Shown here in pieces: positions 54,931-63,615 of a stretch of 64,000 nucleotides of DNA. The stretch's first letter is position 1; each line of letters begins with the position of its first letter. Below the pieces are notes generated by a model. That model did no database searches and was not told the origin of the DNA. It saw nothing but the letters and a program-made list of their open reading frames with translations. The DNA is from Helicobacteraceae bacterium (GTDB lineage: Bacteria; Campylobacterota; Campylobacteria; Campylobacterales; Sulfurimonadaceae). The stretch covers positions 1 through 64,000 of the forward strand of contig CANMJR010000001.1 of assembly GCA_947498025.1 (NCBI GenBank), written 5' to 3'. The translations under genes were made by a program, and so were the position numbers.

Positions 54931-56321
54931 TATCTATTATACCTCTGTTTGATAGCTACTATTTGATCCATATTTGCCAGAAATAAATCTACCAGTTTAG
55001 GATCAAAAGATTTTCCGCTCTCATTTTTAATAAACGCAACTGTTTCATCGAGAGACCAAGCTTTTTTATACACCCTGTCATGGCTGAGTGCGTCAAAGAC
55101 ATCGGCTATTGCTGTAATTCTTCCGAATATATGAATCTCTTCACCTCCCATGCCTCTTGGATAGCCGGTTCCATCCCATTTTTCATGATGCTCGTGAGAA
55201 ATTAGAGCCGCCGCTTGTAAAAGTTGATGCTTGGATTTGTTAAATATCTCCCAACCATAGAGAGTATGATTTTTTATAATTTCAAACTCTTCAAATGACA
55301 ATTTTCCGGGTTTAAGAAGTATCTCATCGGGAATAACGACTTTTCCTATGTCGTGCATTGGCGAAGCAACTTTTAAGAGTTCTACATCCTTTTGTGAACA
55401 GCCATAGGCTTTTGCCAAAAGTTCAGAAAAAAGCGAAACCCTGTTGACATGGTCTCCGGTCTCTTTTGACCTCCATTCACCAAGCTCGCCTAGTGTAGAT
55501 AAAATTTCTTTTTGTGTTGCAACAATATCTTCTGTTAGCATTACCTCTTTGGTAACATCTGTTCTGATGCTTATGTATTCAATAATTTCACCTTGGTAGT
55601 TTAAAATGGGCATAATTGTTGCATCAATGTAGTAATAGCTTCCATCTTTGGCTCTGTTTTTAACCATGCCATTCCAAATTTTTTTACTCTTTATAGTCTC
55701 CCATAAACTTTTGTAAACATCATCGCCGACATCAGGGCTTCTAAGAATGCTATGGTTAACACCTATCAGCTCTTTTTTAGTGTATTTTGTAAGTTCACAA
55801 AATTTATCGTTAACATAAGTAATATTTCCCTCTGAATCTGACTTTGATACGGCAGAGCCGGCATCAACTGCAATTTTATACTGTTCTAACAGGGTTTTTG
55901 TCTCATTTACCTCTTGTTTTAATTGCTCTTTAGCATGAAAAAGTTCGACATGTGTATATACTCTGTGAAGTAATTCAGACTCATCAAACGGCTTTGTTAT
56001 ATAATCTGCTCCTCCATGCTCAAAACCTTTTCTGATACTCTCTTTATTAGCATTTGCCGATAAAAAGATAATGGGTATTTTTTTGGTTCTTGAATCTTTT
56101 TTTATGATAGAAGCGGTTTCATATCCGTCAATTCCGGGCATATTTATATCTAAAAGAATAAGTGAGTACTCTCTTGTTCTGAGCTGTTCAATGGCACTTT
56201 CTCCGCTTGTGGCAAAAAAGATGTTATATAAATTTGTAGATTTTAAAACATTTGCCGCCAACTGTATATTTTTTACATTGTCATCAACAATTAATATATT
56301 TTGTAGGGAGATTATTAGCAT
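54930..56321 (-). CDS. Response regulator: REC-PAS-HD-GYP
   Basis: 463 residues. Receiver (about 1-125) with VDDNVKN, acceptor Asp in LLDINMPGIDG and ITKPFD; PAS domain (about 140-265, HSILRSPDVGDDVYKSLWE); HD-GYP (about 285-460) with HVNRVSLFS, MHDIGKVVIPDE, HHEKWDGTGYPRG (intact GYP) and DVFDALSHDRVYK. c-di-GMP phosphodiesterase output. Its last base is shared with the SCO1 gene's first, so it is the first gene of the minus-strand unit with SCO1 and the hybrid kinase. Confidence 0.92.
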   Translation of the reverse strand: MLIISLQNILIVDDNVKNIQLAANVLKSTNLYNIFFATSGESAIEQLRTREYSLILLDINMPGIDGYETASIIKKDSRTKKIPIIFLSANANKESIRKGFEHGGADYITKPFDESELLHRVYTHVELFHAKEQLKQEVNETKTLLEQYKIAVDAGSAVSKSDSEGNITYVNDKFCELTKYTKKELIGVNHSILRSPDVGDDVYKSLWETIKSKKIWNGMVKNRAKDGSYYYIDATIMPILNYQGEIIEYISIRTDVTKEVMLTEDIVATQKEILSTLGELGEWRSKETGDHVNRVSLFSELLAKAYGCSQKDVELLKVASPMHDIGKVVIPDEILLKPGKLSFEEFEIIKNHTLYGWEIFNKSKHQLLQAAALISHEHHEKWDGTGYPRGMGGEEIHIFGRITAIADVFDALSHDRVYKKAWSLDETVAFIKNESGKSFDPKLVDLFLANMDQIVAIKQRYNR

Positions 56322-56619
56322 ATGAGTTTATACCCTTATATTTAGTAAAGTCTTAAATTATACTACTAAAAAGCATAAAAATCAGATTAAATCCCTTTAA
56401 AATAGTGATATAAAACACGGTGATATATACTTTTCATATCTACCCAAGTATCAATTTATTATAAAAAAAATATCACATCTTTATAACATTTTTAAGGTTT
56501 CTTAGATACTATGCCTACAGCAAAAGTACCCACTATTTTTTATATAAGGGATTCTTTTTAGTTAGATTAGAAATAGCTATAAATCTTAAAATTTACCTTA
56601 AAAGGCTAAAGGAGAATAT
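56322..56619. promoter_or_regulatory. Upstream region of molybdoenzyme operon with GTGATATA sites
   Basis: About 300 bases between the HD-GYP regulator (minus) and the iron-sulfur gene (plus). GTGATATA occurs at 56405-56412 and 56420-56427, 15 bases apart, and the reverse complement half ATATCAC at 56470-56476. Such spacing suggests binding of a dimeric regulator. AT-rich sequence and AAAGGAG (about 56607-56613) lead to the ATG at 56620. No coding frame was found. Confidence 0.5.
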
Positions 56620-57258
56620 ATGCAATTAGGTTTCCTAGTTGATTTGCATCTGTGTATGGGATGTAAAGGGTGTGAGATCGCATGTAAAGTGGAAAATGAA
56701 GTTCCGCTTAGTACATGGAGGCTTCGCGTTAAATATGTAGATGTGGGGAGTTTCCCAGAGACAAGAAGAACATTTACACCACTGAGATGTAATCATTGTG
56801 AAAATGCTCCATGTGTGAGAATTTGTCCGGTAAGCGCACTTCACTACATTGAGAACGGTATCGTAAATATTGATAAAGAGAGATGTATCGGCTGTGCAGG
56901 TTGTGTTATGGCATGTCCTTACGGTGCTATTTATATCGATCCTTTAACCCAAACAGCGGATAAGTGTACTTTCTGTGCGCACCGTGTTGCTTCATCTATG
57001 ATGCCTGCTTGTGTTGTTGCATGTCCTGTTCAAGCAAATATCTTTGGTGATTTAGACAATCCGACATCTAATATCTCTAAATATATTCAAAAAAATCAAG
57101 GGAATGTGCAGGTTCGTAAACCAGAGAAGGGAACAAACCCTCATCACTTTTATGTAAATGGCGGAAATGTTACTCTGAATCCACTCTCTTCTCATAGACT
57201 GAATGGACATAATCTCTTTAACAACATAACAACACTTCCAATAGGAGGACACCACTAA
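56620..57258 (+). CDS. Four-cluster ferredoxin subunit of molybdoenzyme (PsrB/DmsB type)
   Basis: 212 residues with four [4Fe-4S] motifs: CMGCKGCEIAC (start), CNHCENAPCVRICP, CIGCAGCVMACPYGA and CTFCAHRVASSMMPACVVACP in total 16 cysteines. DmsB/PsrB/HybA-like electron-transfer subunit. It is part of the B-C-A operon and lacks a Tat signal, so it is carried by the catalytic subunit. Its stop is adjacent to the NrfD gene ATG. The C-terminal 40 residues are a non-cluster tail. Confidence 0.92.
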   Translation: MQLGFLVDLHLCMGCKGCEIACKVENEVPLSTWRLRVKYVDVGSFPETRRTFTPLRCNHCENAPCVRICPVSALHYIENGIVNIDKERCIGCAGCVMACPYGAIYIDPLTQTADKCTFCAHRVASSMMPACVVACPVQANIFGDLDNPTSNISKYIQKNQGNVQVRKPEKGTNPHHFYVNGGNVTLNPLSSHRLNGHNLFNNITTLPIGGHH

Positions 57259-58160
57259 TGGTACATGAAACAATAGCGGCAACAAATGCCGTAGTAACTT
57301 TAGATGTAGCTTTACCGGGTATTGTTTGGCCTTGGTTGGTTACGGTAAATATGTGGGCAAAAAGTATCGGAACTGGTGTTATTTTTATGTTGTTTTTACT
57401 TCTGAAAAAATATCCGGAGCAAGCCGGTAAATTGAGATTTCAAACTACTGTAGTTTCAATTATATTCATTCACCTATTTTTACTGTTTACACTTGCTGAC
57501 TTACATCAGCCATTTAGAATGTGGCATATATTCTTCTTTCCACATGTAACCTCTGCAATTACTGTTGGTGCTTGGATGGCAACTGCTTTTGTCGGTCTTC
57601 TTTTCTTATTAGCTTTCCAAAGCTTTATCAAAAAGGATAATGCGGCGTTCGATAAGACCTTAACATGGGTAGTTTTATTAGCTATTCCGGTTACTCTTTA
57701 TACTGCTGGGCTTATGTCTCAGTGTACAGCGCGTGAACTATGGCAGATGCCTACGGAATCGGCTCAAATGATTTTTGCTGCACTTCTCTCAGGCTCGGCT
57801 TTTATGATTTTGCTCGCAGGAAACAAACTAAACTATGAAGCTAAAAAAACTTTGGGTGTTGTTCTTGGATTGAGTGCTTTGATGTCATTTATTTTATACA
57901 TGTCAGAGTATGTATTCGGTCCAATGAAAGCAGAAGAGGTTGCTGCAGTTCTTGAGTATATCAAAGGAGATGGTCCATATACTGTTATGTTTTGGTTAGG
58001 TCAGTGGATGGCTTATCTTCTGCCAATGTTGCTTATAGTGCTCAGTCGTGCTAGTAAAAGCGAAAATATTTTAAGACTTGCGGCTATTCTAGCATTAGCA
58101 GGTTTGTGGTTAGTTAAACATGTTTGGCTGATAATTCCACAATTATTACCAATGAGTTAG
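57258..58160 (+). CDS. NrfD/PsrC-type membrane anchor
   Basis: 300 residues and about eight transmembrane helices of the NrfD family: LPGIVWPWLVTVNMWAKSIG, LADLHQPFRMWHIFFFPH, LLIALSGSAFMIL-type and LWLVKHVWLIIPQLLPMS. In complexes of this type it anchors the ferredoxin subunit and reacts with quinone. One base overlap with the preceding gene; the catalytic gene follows after 12 bases. Confidence 0.9.
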   Translation: MVHETIAATNAVVTLDVALPGIVWPWLVTVNMWAKSIGTGVIFMLFLLLKKYPEQAGKLRFQTTVVSIIFIHLFLLFTLADLHQPFRMWHIFFFPHVTSAITVGAWMATAFVGLLFLLAFQSFIKKDNAAFDKTLTWVVLLAIPVTLYTAGLMSQCTARELWQMPTESAQMIFAALLSGSAFMILLAGNKLNYEAKKTLGVVLGLSALMSFILYMSEYVFGPMKAEEVAAVLEYIKGDGPYTVMFWLGQWMAYLLPMLLIVLSRASKSENILRLAAILALAGLWLVKHVWLIIPQLLPMS

Positions 58161-58172
58161 GGAGAAATATAA

Positions 58173-61100
58173 ATGTATTTACAAAGTAGAAGAACATTTT
58201 TAAAAGGTGCGGCATTTACGGTTGCCGGTGCTACTATTGCTAAGGGTGTATTTACAACAGATGCTTTAGCCGAATCGGTAACGGAGAGCAAATTCACAAA
58301 TACTCCTGACACGCTCTCATTTTATCCTCCGATGGAAGAGTGGGCTGACTTTAAAGAGTTAGACGGTAATGATTGGAAGCGAGGCGGGATTAACCGCAAG
58401 GGTGTGAGAAGCGAATCTAATCCAGACGGTATCGAAGTAAATGATTACATGATTATTCCGACTGCATGTTCTAACTGTGAAGCGTCATGCGGTATTACTG
58501 CATGGGTTGATAAAAAATCGTTTACTGTTAAAAAGTATATGGGTAACCCACTGCACCCAGCCTCAAGAGGTCGTAACTGTGCAAAAGGGTATGCTGTCCA
58601 GAGTCAAATGTATGACCCTGATCGTATAGCCTTCCCACTCAAGCGTGCTGCAGGTTCTGCGCGTGGCGAGGGTAAATGGGTTCGTACGACTTGGGATGAG
58701 GCGATGACTACCATCGGTAAAAAAATGGCAAACACCATAGAAAAAGGTGATGAGCTTTCTAAAAAATCACTAATGTACCATGTCGGTCGTCCAAATGAAA
58801 ATGGCTTTGTGCCTGCAATTTGGCACTCCCTAGGTCTTGATTCATATAATTCACACACAAATATTTGTTCGGCAAACGGACGAACGGCGACTATGCACTG
58901 GGCAAATGATGATAGAACATCACCGGATTGGGCGAATGCGAAGTTAATTTTTCTTAACTCTTCCCATGCTGCGGATGCAGGGCACTACTTTCAGCAATCG
59001 GCTTCATTTATAGCAGACGCAAGACAAAAGGGTGCAAAACTTGTCGTTATGGATCCTCGTTTGTCAAACTCTGCAGGTATGGCAGATCTTTGGATTGCTG
59101 CATGGCCGGGGACCGAACCTGCTATTTACCTCTATTTAGTTCAAAGAATGCTAAGTGAAGACAAAGTAAATAAAGCGTTTGTGAAAAAGTGGATAAACTG
59201 GGAAGTGATGCTTGATAATAAGGCATACTTGGAGTTTATGGTACTTAAAGGCTATATATCTAAAATGCCTGCCGGCGATAAGTTTGAAGATTTTATAGCG
59301 ATGCTTACAGAGCTTTATGCGCCTTATACGCTGGATTATGCAGTAAAAGAGACGCATGTTCCTGCTTATAAGCTTGAAGCACTTTATGATATGTTTATTT
59401 GGGCCGGAACAGCCATCTCTTCATACTTTTGGAGAGCTTCTGCTGCCGGAAACCGCGGTGGATGGATGGGTGGAAGAACAGGGTATCTCTCTCTCGCTCT
59501 TCGCGGTGCAATCGGACCGGAGGGTGGAACATTCTTCCACCATTGGCATGTTATCTCTGTTTCCGGTCTGGGCGGGAGTGCAACCGTCGGTCAGGGTTTG
59601 CGCGGTGTAAATATTCCTAAAGTCGATGTTTACAATGAACTTACCTACCCGCCGGAGTGGCCTCTTTCATCTTATGAGATGTCGTACCTCTTGCCTCATT
59701 TACTGAGTGATACGGAGTGGCAGAATAAGTGGATTGCAAAAGGGTTGACGGTACCTCAAAAACTTTCAGTTTATATTCCTCGTATGTACAATCCTGTATG
59801 GATTAATCCGGATGGATTTAGATGGATAGATACGCTCAAGAATGAGAAAAAAATGGAGCTTACGATGAATCTTTCTCCTATCTGGAGTGAGACGAATTGG
59901 TATATGGATTATATCCTTCCTGTTGGACTTGCCGGAGAGAGACATGACCAACACTCAGAGGCTACAATGCCTGCTCGTTGGACATCGTTCCGTCAGCCGG
60001 TACTCAGAGTTGCTCTAGAAAAAATGGGCTGGAAACCTAAGAATCCTGCGCGTGCTACTCTTGAAGCACACATTAAAGCCGGTCTTGGTGAAGTGTGGGA
60101 AGAGAATGAATTTTGGTTTGAACTGTGCGTGAATTTCATTGACCCGACAGGTAAACTCGGCATTAAAAAAATGTGGGAGTCTAAAAAAACTCCGGGTACG
60201 CCGGTTACCATTGCAGAGTGGTATGATGCTGCATTTGGTGACAACTTACCAAATCTTAAAGCAACTGCTTTGGCAGATGCAAGATATAAAAACTCTGAAT
60301 TTCCTGTGTATGAGTACATGAGAGATTATGGTGCTTGGATGGAAGAGAATAAAATCTACTCCCCTCAAGAGAGAGTTGTAAAAGAGGATGAGGAAAATTA
60401 TATTTCTCATGGTCATAAATATGAAAAAGCACATGTACATATTGATAAACGAACAGGTGTTATGACTGCAGAACATGCTGGCAAAAAAACAAATATGGGT
60501 ATAGAGATTGACGGTGTTAAAATGGAAGGTTTTGCTACACCTGATAAAAAACTTGATTTCTTCTGTGAATGGCTAGCAGATGATTGGAAATGGCCGGAAT
60601 ATGCGATTCCATTCTATCCAAGAAACGATGAAGAGAAAAAGAAGATGGTGCATATCGTCTCGCATGTAAACCACTCTTTTATGACAGAAAAAGATTCGTA
60701 TGCACTCAATACAGTTTTCCGTTTGCCGTATAATATTCATACGCGTTCTGCAAACTCAAAGCATTTGATGGAGATTTCTCAAAATCATGATCCGATTTGG
60801 ATTTCAACTGGGGATGCGGCGCGTCAAGGATTTAAGCGCGGTGATGCAATCCGCGTGAAAATTGTAGATAGTTTGACAGGATTAGAATCAGGTTATTTTG
60901 TAGCTATGGCTGTTCCGACTGAAGGTGTTTTACCAGGAACTCTTGCCTGCTCACACCATGGCGGTAGATGGAAATTGAAAAATTCTATTACTATTCCAAA
61001 CGGTGTAACAGATGGCAAAGTAGATTCTCAGCCGGTTTCTAGAAACATGAACGACCCTAAGTTTATGGCTCACTCGCCAGAGAATGTCGGTAAAGAGGGT

Positions 61101-61565
61101 TCACAAATTAAGATTGAGGATTATTCCGGTACATCTGGAATGAACAGTTTTGGTGTTCCGACTGCAGAGCTTCAAATGGATGGAAAAGAAGGTAAACTCA
61201 AATATATTGAGGGAATTAAACCGTTCCATGCAGAGAGATTTGCAAATTATAACAGAGATAGTGGAAATATTTGGTGGGATGGATTAAGCGGTTCATGGCA
61301 AAATGCTGTGGCAGCTCCACATCCAGACCCAGTCTCCGGTATGCACTGTTGGCATCACAAAGTTATTTTAGAACCTGCACAAAAAGGTGATAAAATAGGT
61401 GATATTCATGTAAATTATGAAAATAACTTTAAAGTATATCAAGGTTGGAGAGACCAGCTTACGCGTGGTTTAGATGAGAACTCTACAATTCGTCGTCCAA
61501 GACACCTTAAACGACCGTGGGTTCCACTTTCCGATAAAGCGTATGCGATGAATTTTAAAAAGTAG
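58173..61565 (+). CDS. Molybdopterin oxidoreductase catalytic subunit, Tat-exported
   Basis: 1130 residues, a large CISM catalytic subunit. Twin-arginine signal SRRTFLKGAAF near the N-terminus. [4Fe-4S] motif CSNCEASC...NCAKGY (about 98-138), molybdopterin-binding regions such as WDEAMTTIGKKM, HTNICSANGR (a cysteine that may ligate Mo) and AKLIFLNSSHAADAG, and a C-terminal molydop-binding domain with GDAIRVKIVDSLTGL. Longer than PsrA or PhsA (about 760) and closer to tetrathionate reductase. Could use polysulfide, thiosulfate, tetrathionate or another oxyanion; the substrate is not shown by the sequence. Periplasmic. Confidence 0.85.
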   Translation: MYLQSRRTFLKGAAFTVAGATIAKGVFTTDALAESVTESKFTNTPDTLSFYPPMEEWADFKELDGNDWKRGGINRKGVRSESNPDGIEVNDYMIIPTACSNCEASCGITAWVDKKSFTVKKYMGNPLHPASRGRNCAKGYAVQSQMYDPDRIAFPLKRAAGSARGEGKWVRTTWDEAMTTIGKKMANTIEKGDELSKKSLMYHVGRPNENGFVPAIWHSLGLDSYNSHTNICSANGRTATMHWANDDRTSPDWANAKLIFLNSSHAADAGHYFQQSASFIADARQKGAKLVVMDPRLSNSAGMADLWIAAWPGTEPAIYLYLVQRMLSEDKVNKAFVKKWINWEVMLDNKAYLEFMVLKGYISKMPAGDKFEDFIAMLTELYAPYTLDYAVKETHVPAYKLEALYDMFIWAGTAISSYFWRASAAGNRGGWMGGRTGYLSLALRGAIGPEGGTFFHHWHVISVSGLGGSATVGQGLRGVNIPKVDVYNELTYPPEWPLSSYEMSYLLPHLLSDTEWQNKWIAKGLTVPQKLSVYIPRMYNPVWINPDGFRWIDTLKNEKKMELTMNLSPIWSETNWYMDYILPVGLAGERHDQHSEATMPARWTSFRQPVLRVALEKMGWKPKNPARATLEAHIKAGLGEVWEENEFWFELCVNFIDPTGKLGIKKMWESKKTPGTPVTIAEWYDAAFGDNLPNLKATALADARYKNSEFPVYEYMRDYGAWMEENKIYSPQERVVKEDEENYISHGHKYEKAHVHIDKRTGVMTAEHAGKKTNMGIEIDGVKMEGFATPDKKLDFFCEWLADDWKWPEYAIPFYPRNDEEKKKMVHIVSHVNHSFMTEKDSYALNTVFRLPYNIHTRSANSKHLMEISQNHDPIWISTGDAARQGFKRGDAIRVKIVDSLTGLESGYFVAMAVPTEGVLPGTLACSHHGGRWKLKNSITIPNGVTDGKVDSQPVSRNMNDPKFMAHSPENVGKEGSQIKIEDYSGTSGMNSFGVPTAELQMDGKEGKLKYIEGIKPFHAERFANYNRDSGNIWWDGLSGSWQNAVAAPHPDPVSGMHCWHHKVILEPAQKGDKIGDIHVNYENNFKVYQGWRDQLTRGLDENSTIRRPRHLKRPWVPLSDKAYAMNFKK

Positions 61566-61579
61566 TAATTTTATTACAC

Positions 61580-61603
61580 GGCATGTGGAAAGTTCCACAT
61601 GCC
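61580..61603 (+). terminator. Terminator-like hairpin after the molybdoenzyme gene
   Basis: GGCATGTGGAA (61580-61590) and TTCCACATGCC (61593-61603) are exact complements with a two-base gap, so an effective 10-bp stem and small loop. No long T run follows directly, so Rho or the downstream R8 may assist. Confidence 0.5.
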
Positions 61604-61626
61604 AAGAGTGCTTCTCTCTTTTATAG

Positions 61627-61784
61627 CTGTTATTTCGCACTTTTATTCTCAAAAAATAAGGTTTTTTCTAAAGAAACATTTTCGCTATGCGAAAAACGAT
61701 TCTCTTGTTTTGTAGCTTTAGGGGGATGCAAGGGACAATTTGTCCCTGCCATCTAAACGGACGCGTTCGTTTAGATGTATAATA
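61627..61784 (+). repeat. R-element copy R8, long-arm type with both ends
   Basis: Left terminus CTGTTATTTCGCAC (61627-61640), a long first arm with CTAAAGAAAC and TTTTCGCTATGCGAAAA, core AGCTTTAGGGGG (then ATGCA), second hairpin GGGACAA/TTGTCCC, third hairpin ATCTAAACG/CGTTTAGAT around ACGCGT with the G-T wobble, right end ATGTATAATAT (decayed). Lies between the convergent molybdoenzyme gene and the TlpA-like gene. Confidence 0.87.
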
Positions 61785-61789
61785 TTGGT

Positions 61790-62287
61790 TTATAAACCAG
61801 CCCACAACATTCTTAAATACAAACCTACAGTAGATGTATAACCAACCTCACTAAAAATCAAGTTTCTATCTTTGTCATATATGAGCGTTGTAGGAAAGAC
61901 AGATATATTAAATTTTTTTGCGAAAAAACCAGACTCATCATTTGCAACATTAAAAGTTAGATTGTTAGCTGCCAAAAATTCCTTTACTTCATCATCAGAG
62001 CCAGATTTTACCGCTATCGTAACAACTTCAAACTTTTTTGAAATAAAATCTATATTTGAAGCTTCAAGTTTACATGTAGGACACCACGAAGCCCAGAAGT
62101 GTATAAGAACAGGCTTATCGCGAGTAAATATATATTTTTCATTATCTATAAGCGTTGTTTCATTCATATTGAGCGGCTGTTTGTTTAATTCAATACTTTT
62201 ATAGATACTTATGATATTTGTTAAAACAGTTATAATTACAAGAAAAATTACAATTTCTTTTATATAGCGTTTGATTTTTTCTTTCAT
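61790..62287 (-). CDS. TlpA/ResA-like membrane thioredoxin
   Basis: 165 residues with an N-terminal membrane anchor (about 10-32). Thioredoxin motif FWASWCPTCK (CPTC) and cis-Pro in SVFPTTLI. Periplasm-facing disulfide reductase of the TlpA/ResA/DsbE type, often for cytochrome c or copper proteins. Minus strand, opposite to the NosL gene, so the two share the 62288-62388 region. Partner unknown. Confidence 0.85.
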   Translation of the reverse strand: MKEKIKRYIKEIVIFLVIITVLTNIISIYKSIELNKQPLNMNETTLIDNEKYIFTRDKPVLIHFWASWCPTCKLEASNIDFISKKFEVVTIAVKSGSDDEVKEFLAANNLTFNVANDESGFFAKKFNISVFPTTLIYDKDRNLIFSEVGYTSTVGLYLRMLWAGL

Positions 62288-62388
62288 TTTCTTCCTATTA
62301 CTATTTTATTTAATGTAATTATAGAGTCTATTTAACAATTATGTAATTAATAACTGATAAGATTTAAAAAAGAGTAAAAGGAAATAAA

Positions 62389-62904
62389 ATGACAAAAACG
62401 GTAAGTTTGTTTGTTGTAAGTTTGGTTGTCGGTCTGTTCGTTTTTGGATGTTCTACTGATAAAAATATGGCTACCCCAAATATGATGTTTCAATCTGTAA
62501 ATGCAGATGAGGCAACTCTGGTTCAAGAGGGTGAGAATAGAGACAGTTGTATTAGATGCGGGATGGATTTGGTAAAGTTTTATAAAACGAGTCACACAGC
62601 AACTTATAACGGTAAAAATATTCAATACTGCTCACTTCACTGCCTTGAAGAGCATTTAGGTGAGGGTGTTGAACTTAAGAATCCTCAAGTTGTAGATATT
62701 GCTTCGTTAAAATTTATTGATGTAAGCAAAGCCTATTATGTTGTTGGAAGTTCTAAAAGAGGAACGATGAGTAAGGTCAGTAAATATGCTTTTTTAGAGG
62801 AAGCCATGGCTAAAAAGTTTCAGGCTGAATTTGGCGGTGAGATAATGGATTTTGCACATGCAAGAGAAAAAGCAAAAGAGGATTTTAAACACTATAAAAA
62901 TTAA
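62389..62904 (+). CDS. NosL-like copper lipoprotein
   Basis: 171 residues. Lipoprotein signal peptide with lipobox FVFGC (Cys22). NosL features: CIRCGM (CxxCGM copper motif), YCSLHCLEEH, the later Met-rich STMSKVSKYAF-like segment and a helical tail. NosL delivers copper to nitrous oxide reductase, but no nosZ is in the window. AAAAGGA site before the ATG. Likely outer or inner membrane lipoprotein facing the periplasm. Confidence 0.83.
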   Translation: MTKTVSLFVVSLVVGLFVFGCSTDKNMATPNMMFQSVNADEATLVQEGENRDSCIRCGMDLVKFYKTSHTATYNGKNIQYCSLHCLEEHLGEGVELKNPQVVDIASLKFIDVSKAYYVVGSSKRGTMSKVSKYAFLEEAMAKKFQAEFGGEIMDFAHAREKAKEDFKHYKN

Positions 62905-63026
62905 TATAGTTACAATTTCTAACACTCATAAAGCTTATATAAAAATTAGAATTATTGTATAATTGCAATGATAAATGTATCGTATAAAAATCTATGTTAT
63001 AAATCGAACAAATAAGGAGCATCATT

Positions 63027-63416
63027 ATGATAAAGTTATTTTTAAATAGGACGGATGATTTTTTATGCAAAAATGTTAGAAGTATTTTTGAAAAGACAGA
63101 AGATGCTTATAAGAATAAGGGTTTGAAAGTAAACCTAGTGCAAGAGCTCCATAATTTAGAGTTTAATCCTATCGTCTGCTCTGTTGGCAAAAATTCAAAC
63201 TTTGAAAAAAATATAAAGATTAAAATAAAAGCCCTCTTGGGAATGTTTTTTGTTGCTATTCCATTGTTCGCTTTTTCTTTGGTTACTTATATTTTGAATA
63301 TTGATTATGCTTATGCTTTTATATTCACATTTGTTGTAGCAATTTTAGTTTCATCAAGAATGGATGATATCGCGAAGCGATACGCTCAGAGAAGATTTTT
63401 GCTAGTTTGCAATTAG
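63027..63416 (+). CDS. 129-residue membrane protein, unknown function
   Basis: Two transmembrane helices (about 66-88 and 93-110) near the C-terminus with a polar N-terminal part that contains two cysteines (LCKNV, IVCSV) and a basic tail. No family recognised. The ATG at 63027 has AAGGAG before it. The 120 bases upstream contain TATAAT near 62958. It is followed by a small lipoprotein. Confidence 0.55.
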   Translation: MIKLFLNRTDDFLCKNVRSIFEKTEDAYKNKGLKVNLVQELHNLEFNPIVCSVGKNSNFEKNIKIKIKALLGMFFVAIPLFAFSLVTYILNIDYAYAFIFTFVVAILVSSRMDDIAKRYAQRRFLLVCN

Positions 63417-63433
63417 TCAAATAAGGGTAAAGT

Positions 63434-63574
63434 ATGAATAAATTAATCATGTTTCTAAGTATCGCAGCTTTAATGGGTTTTGTGGGTTGTGCAAGTCATA
63501 AAAGTGATAGTAGCTACTATGATAGAGCAAATAAGGTATCTAAAGAGACTATAAACGAGCTAGACAAAGAGTAG
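63434..63574 (+). CDS. Small lipoprotein, 46 residues
   Basis: ATG at 63434 to TAG at 63574. MNKLIMFLSIAALMGFVGCA is a typical lipoprotein signal with lipobox FVGC (Cys19); the mature part is a short, polar helix (SHKSDSSYYDRANKVSKETI). No family known; such small entericidin-like lipoproteins are often envelope stress related. The ribosome binding site is AAGGGTAA. A terminator overlaps the end of the gene. Confidence 0.7.
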   Translation: MNKLIMFLSIAALMGFVGCASHKSDSSYYDRANKVSKETINELDKE

Positions 63575-63590
63575 TTAACTCTTTGTTTTT
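63564..63590 (+). terminator. Rho-independent terminator of the small lipoprotein gene
   Basis: ACAAAGAGT (63564-63572) pairs exactly with ACTCTTTGT (63578-63586) around a five-base loop, followed by a T run. It includes the stop codon of the lipoprotein gene. It is the clearest terminator in the window. Confidence 0.75.
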
Positions 63591-63615
63591 ATAAATTTCA
63601 AAATATATTTTTAGA

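Noticed and set aside
881-61784. Repeats as a CRISPR array
   Set aside because: Copies are kilobases apart in both orientations with no regular spacers and no cas genes.
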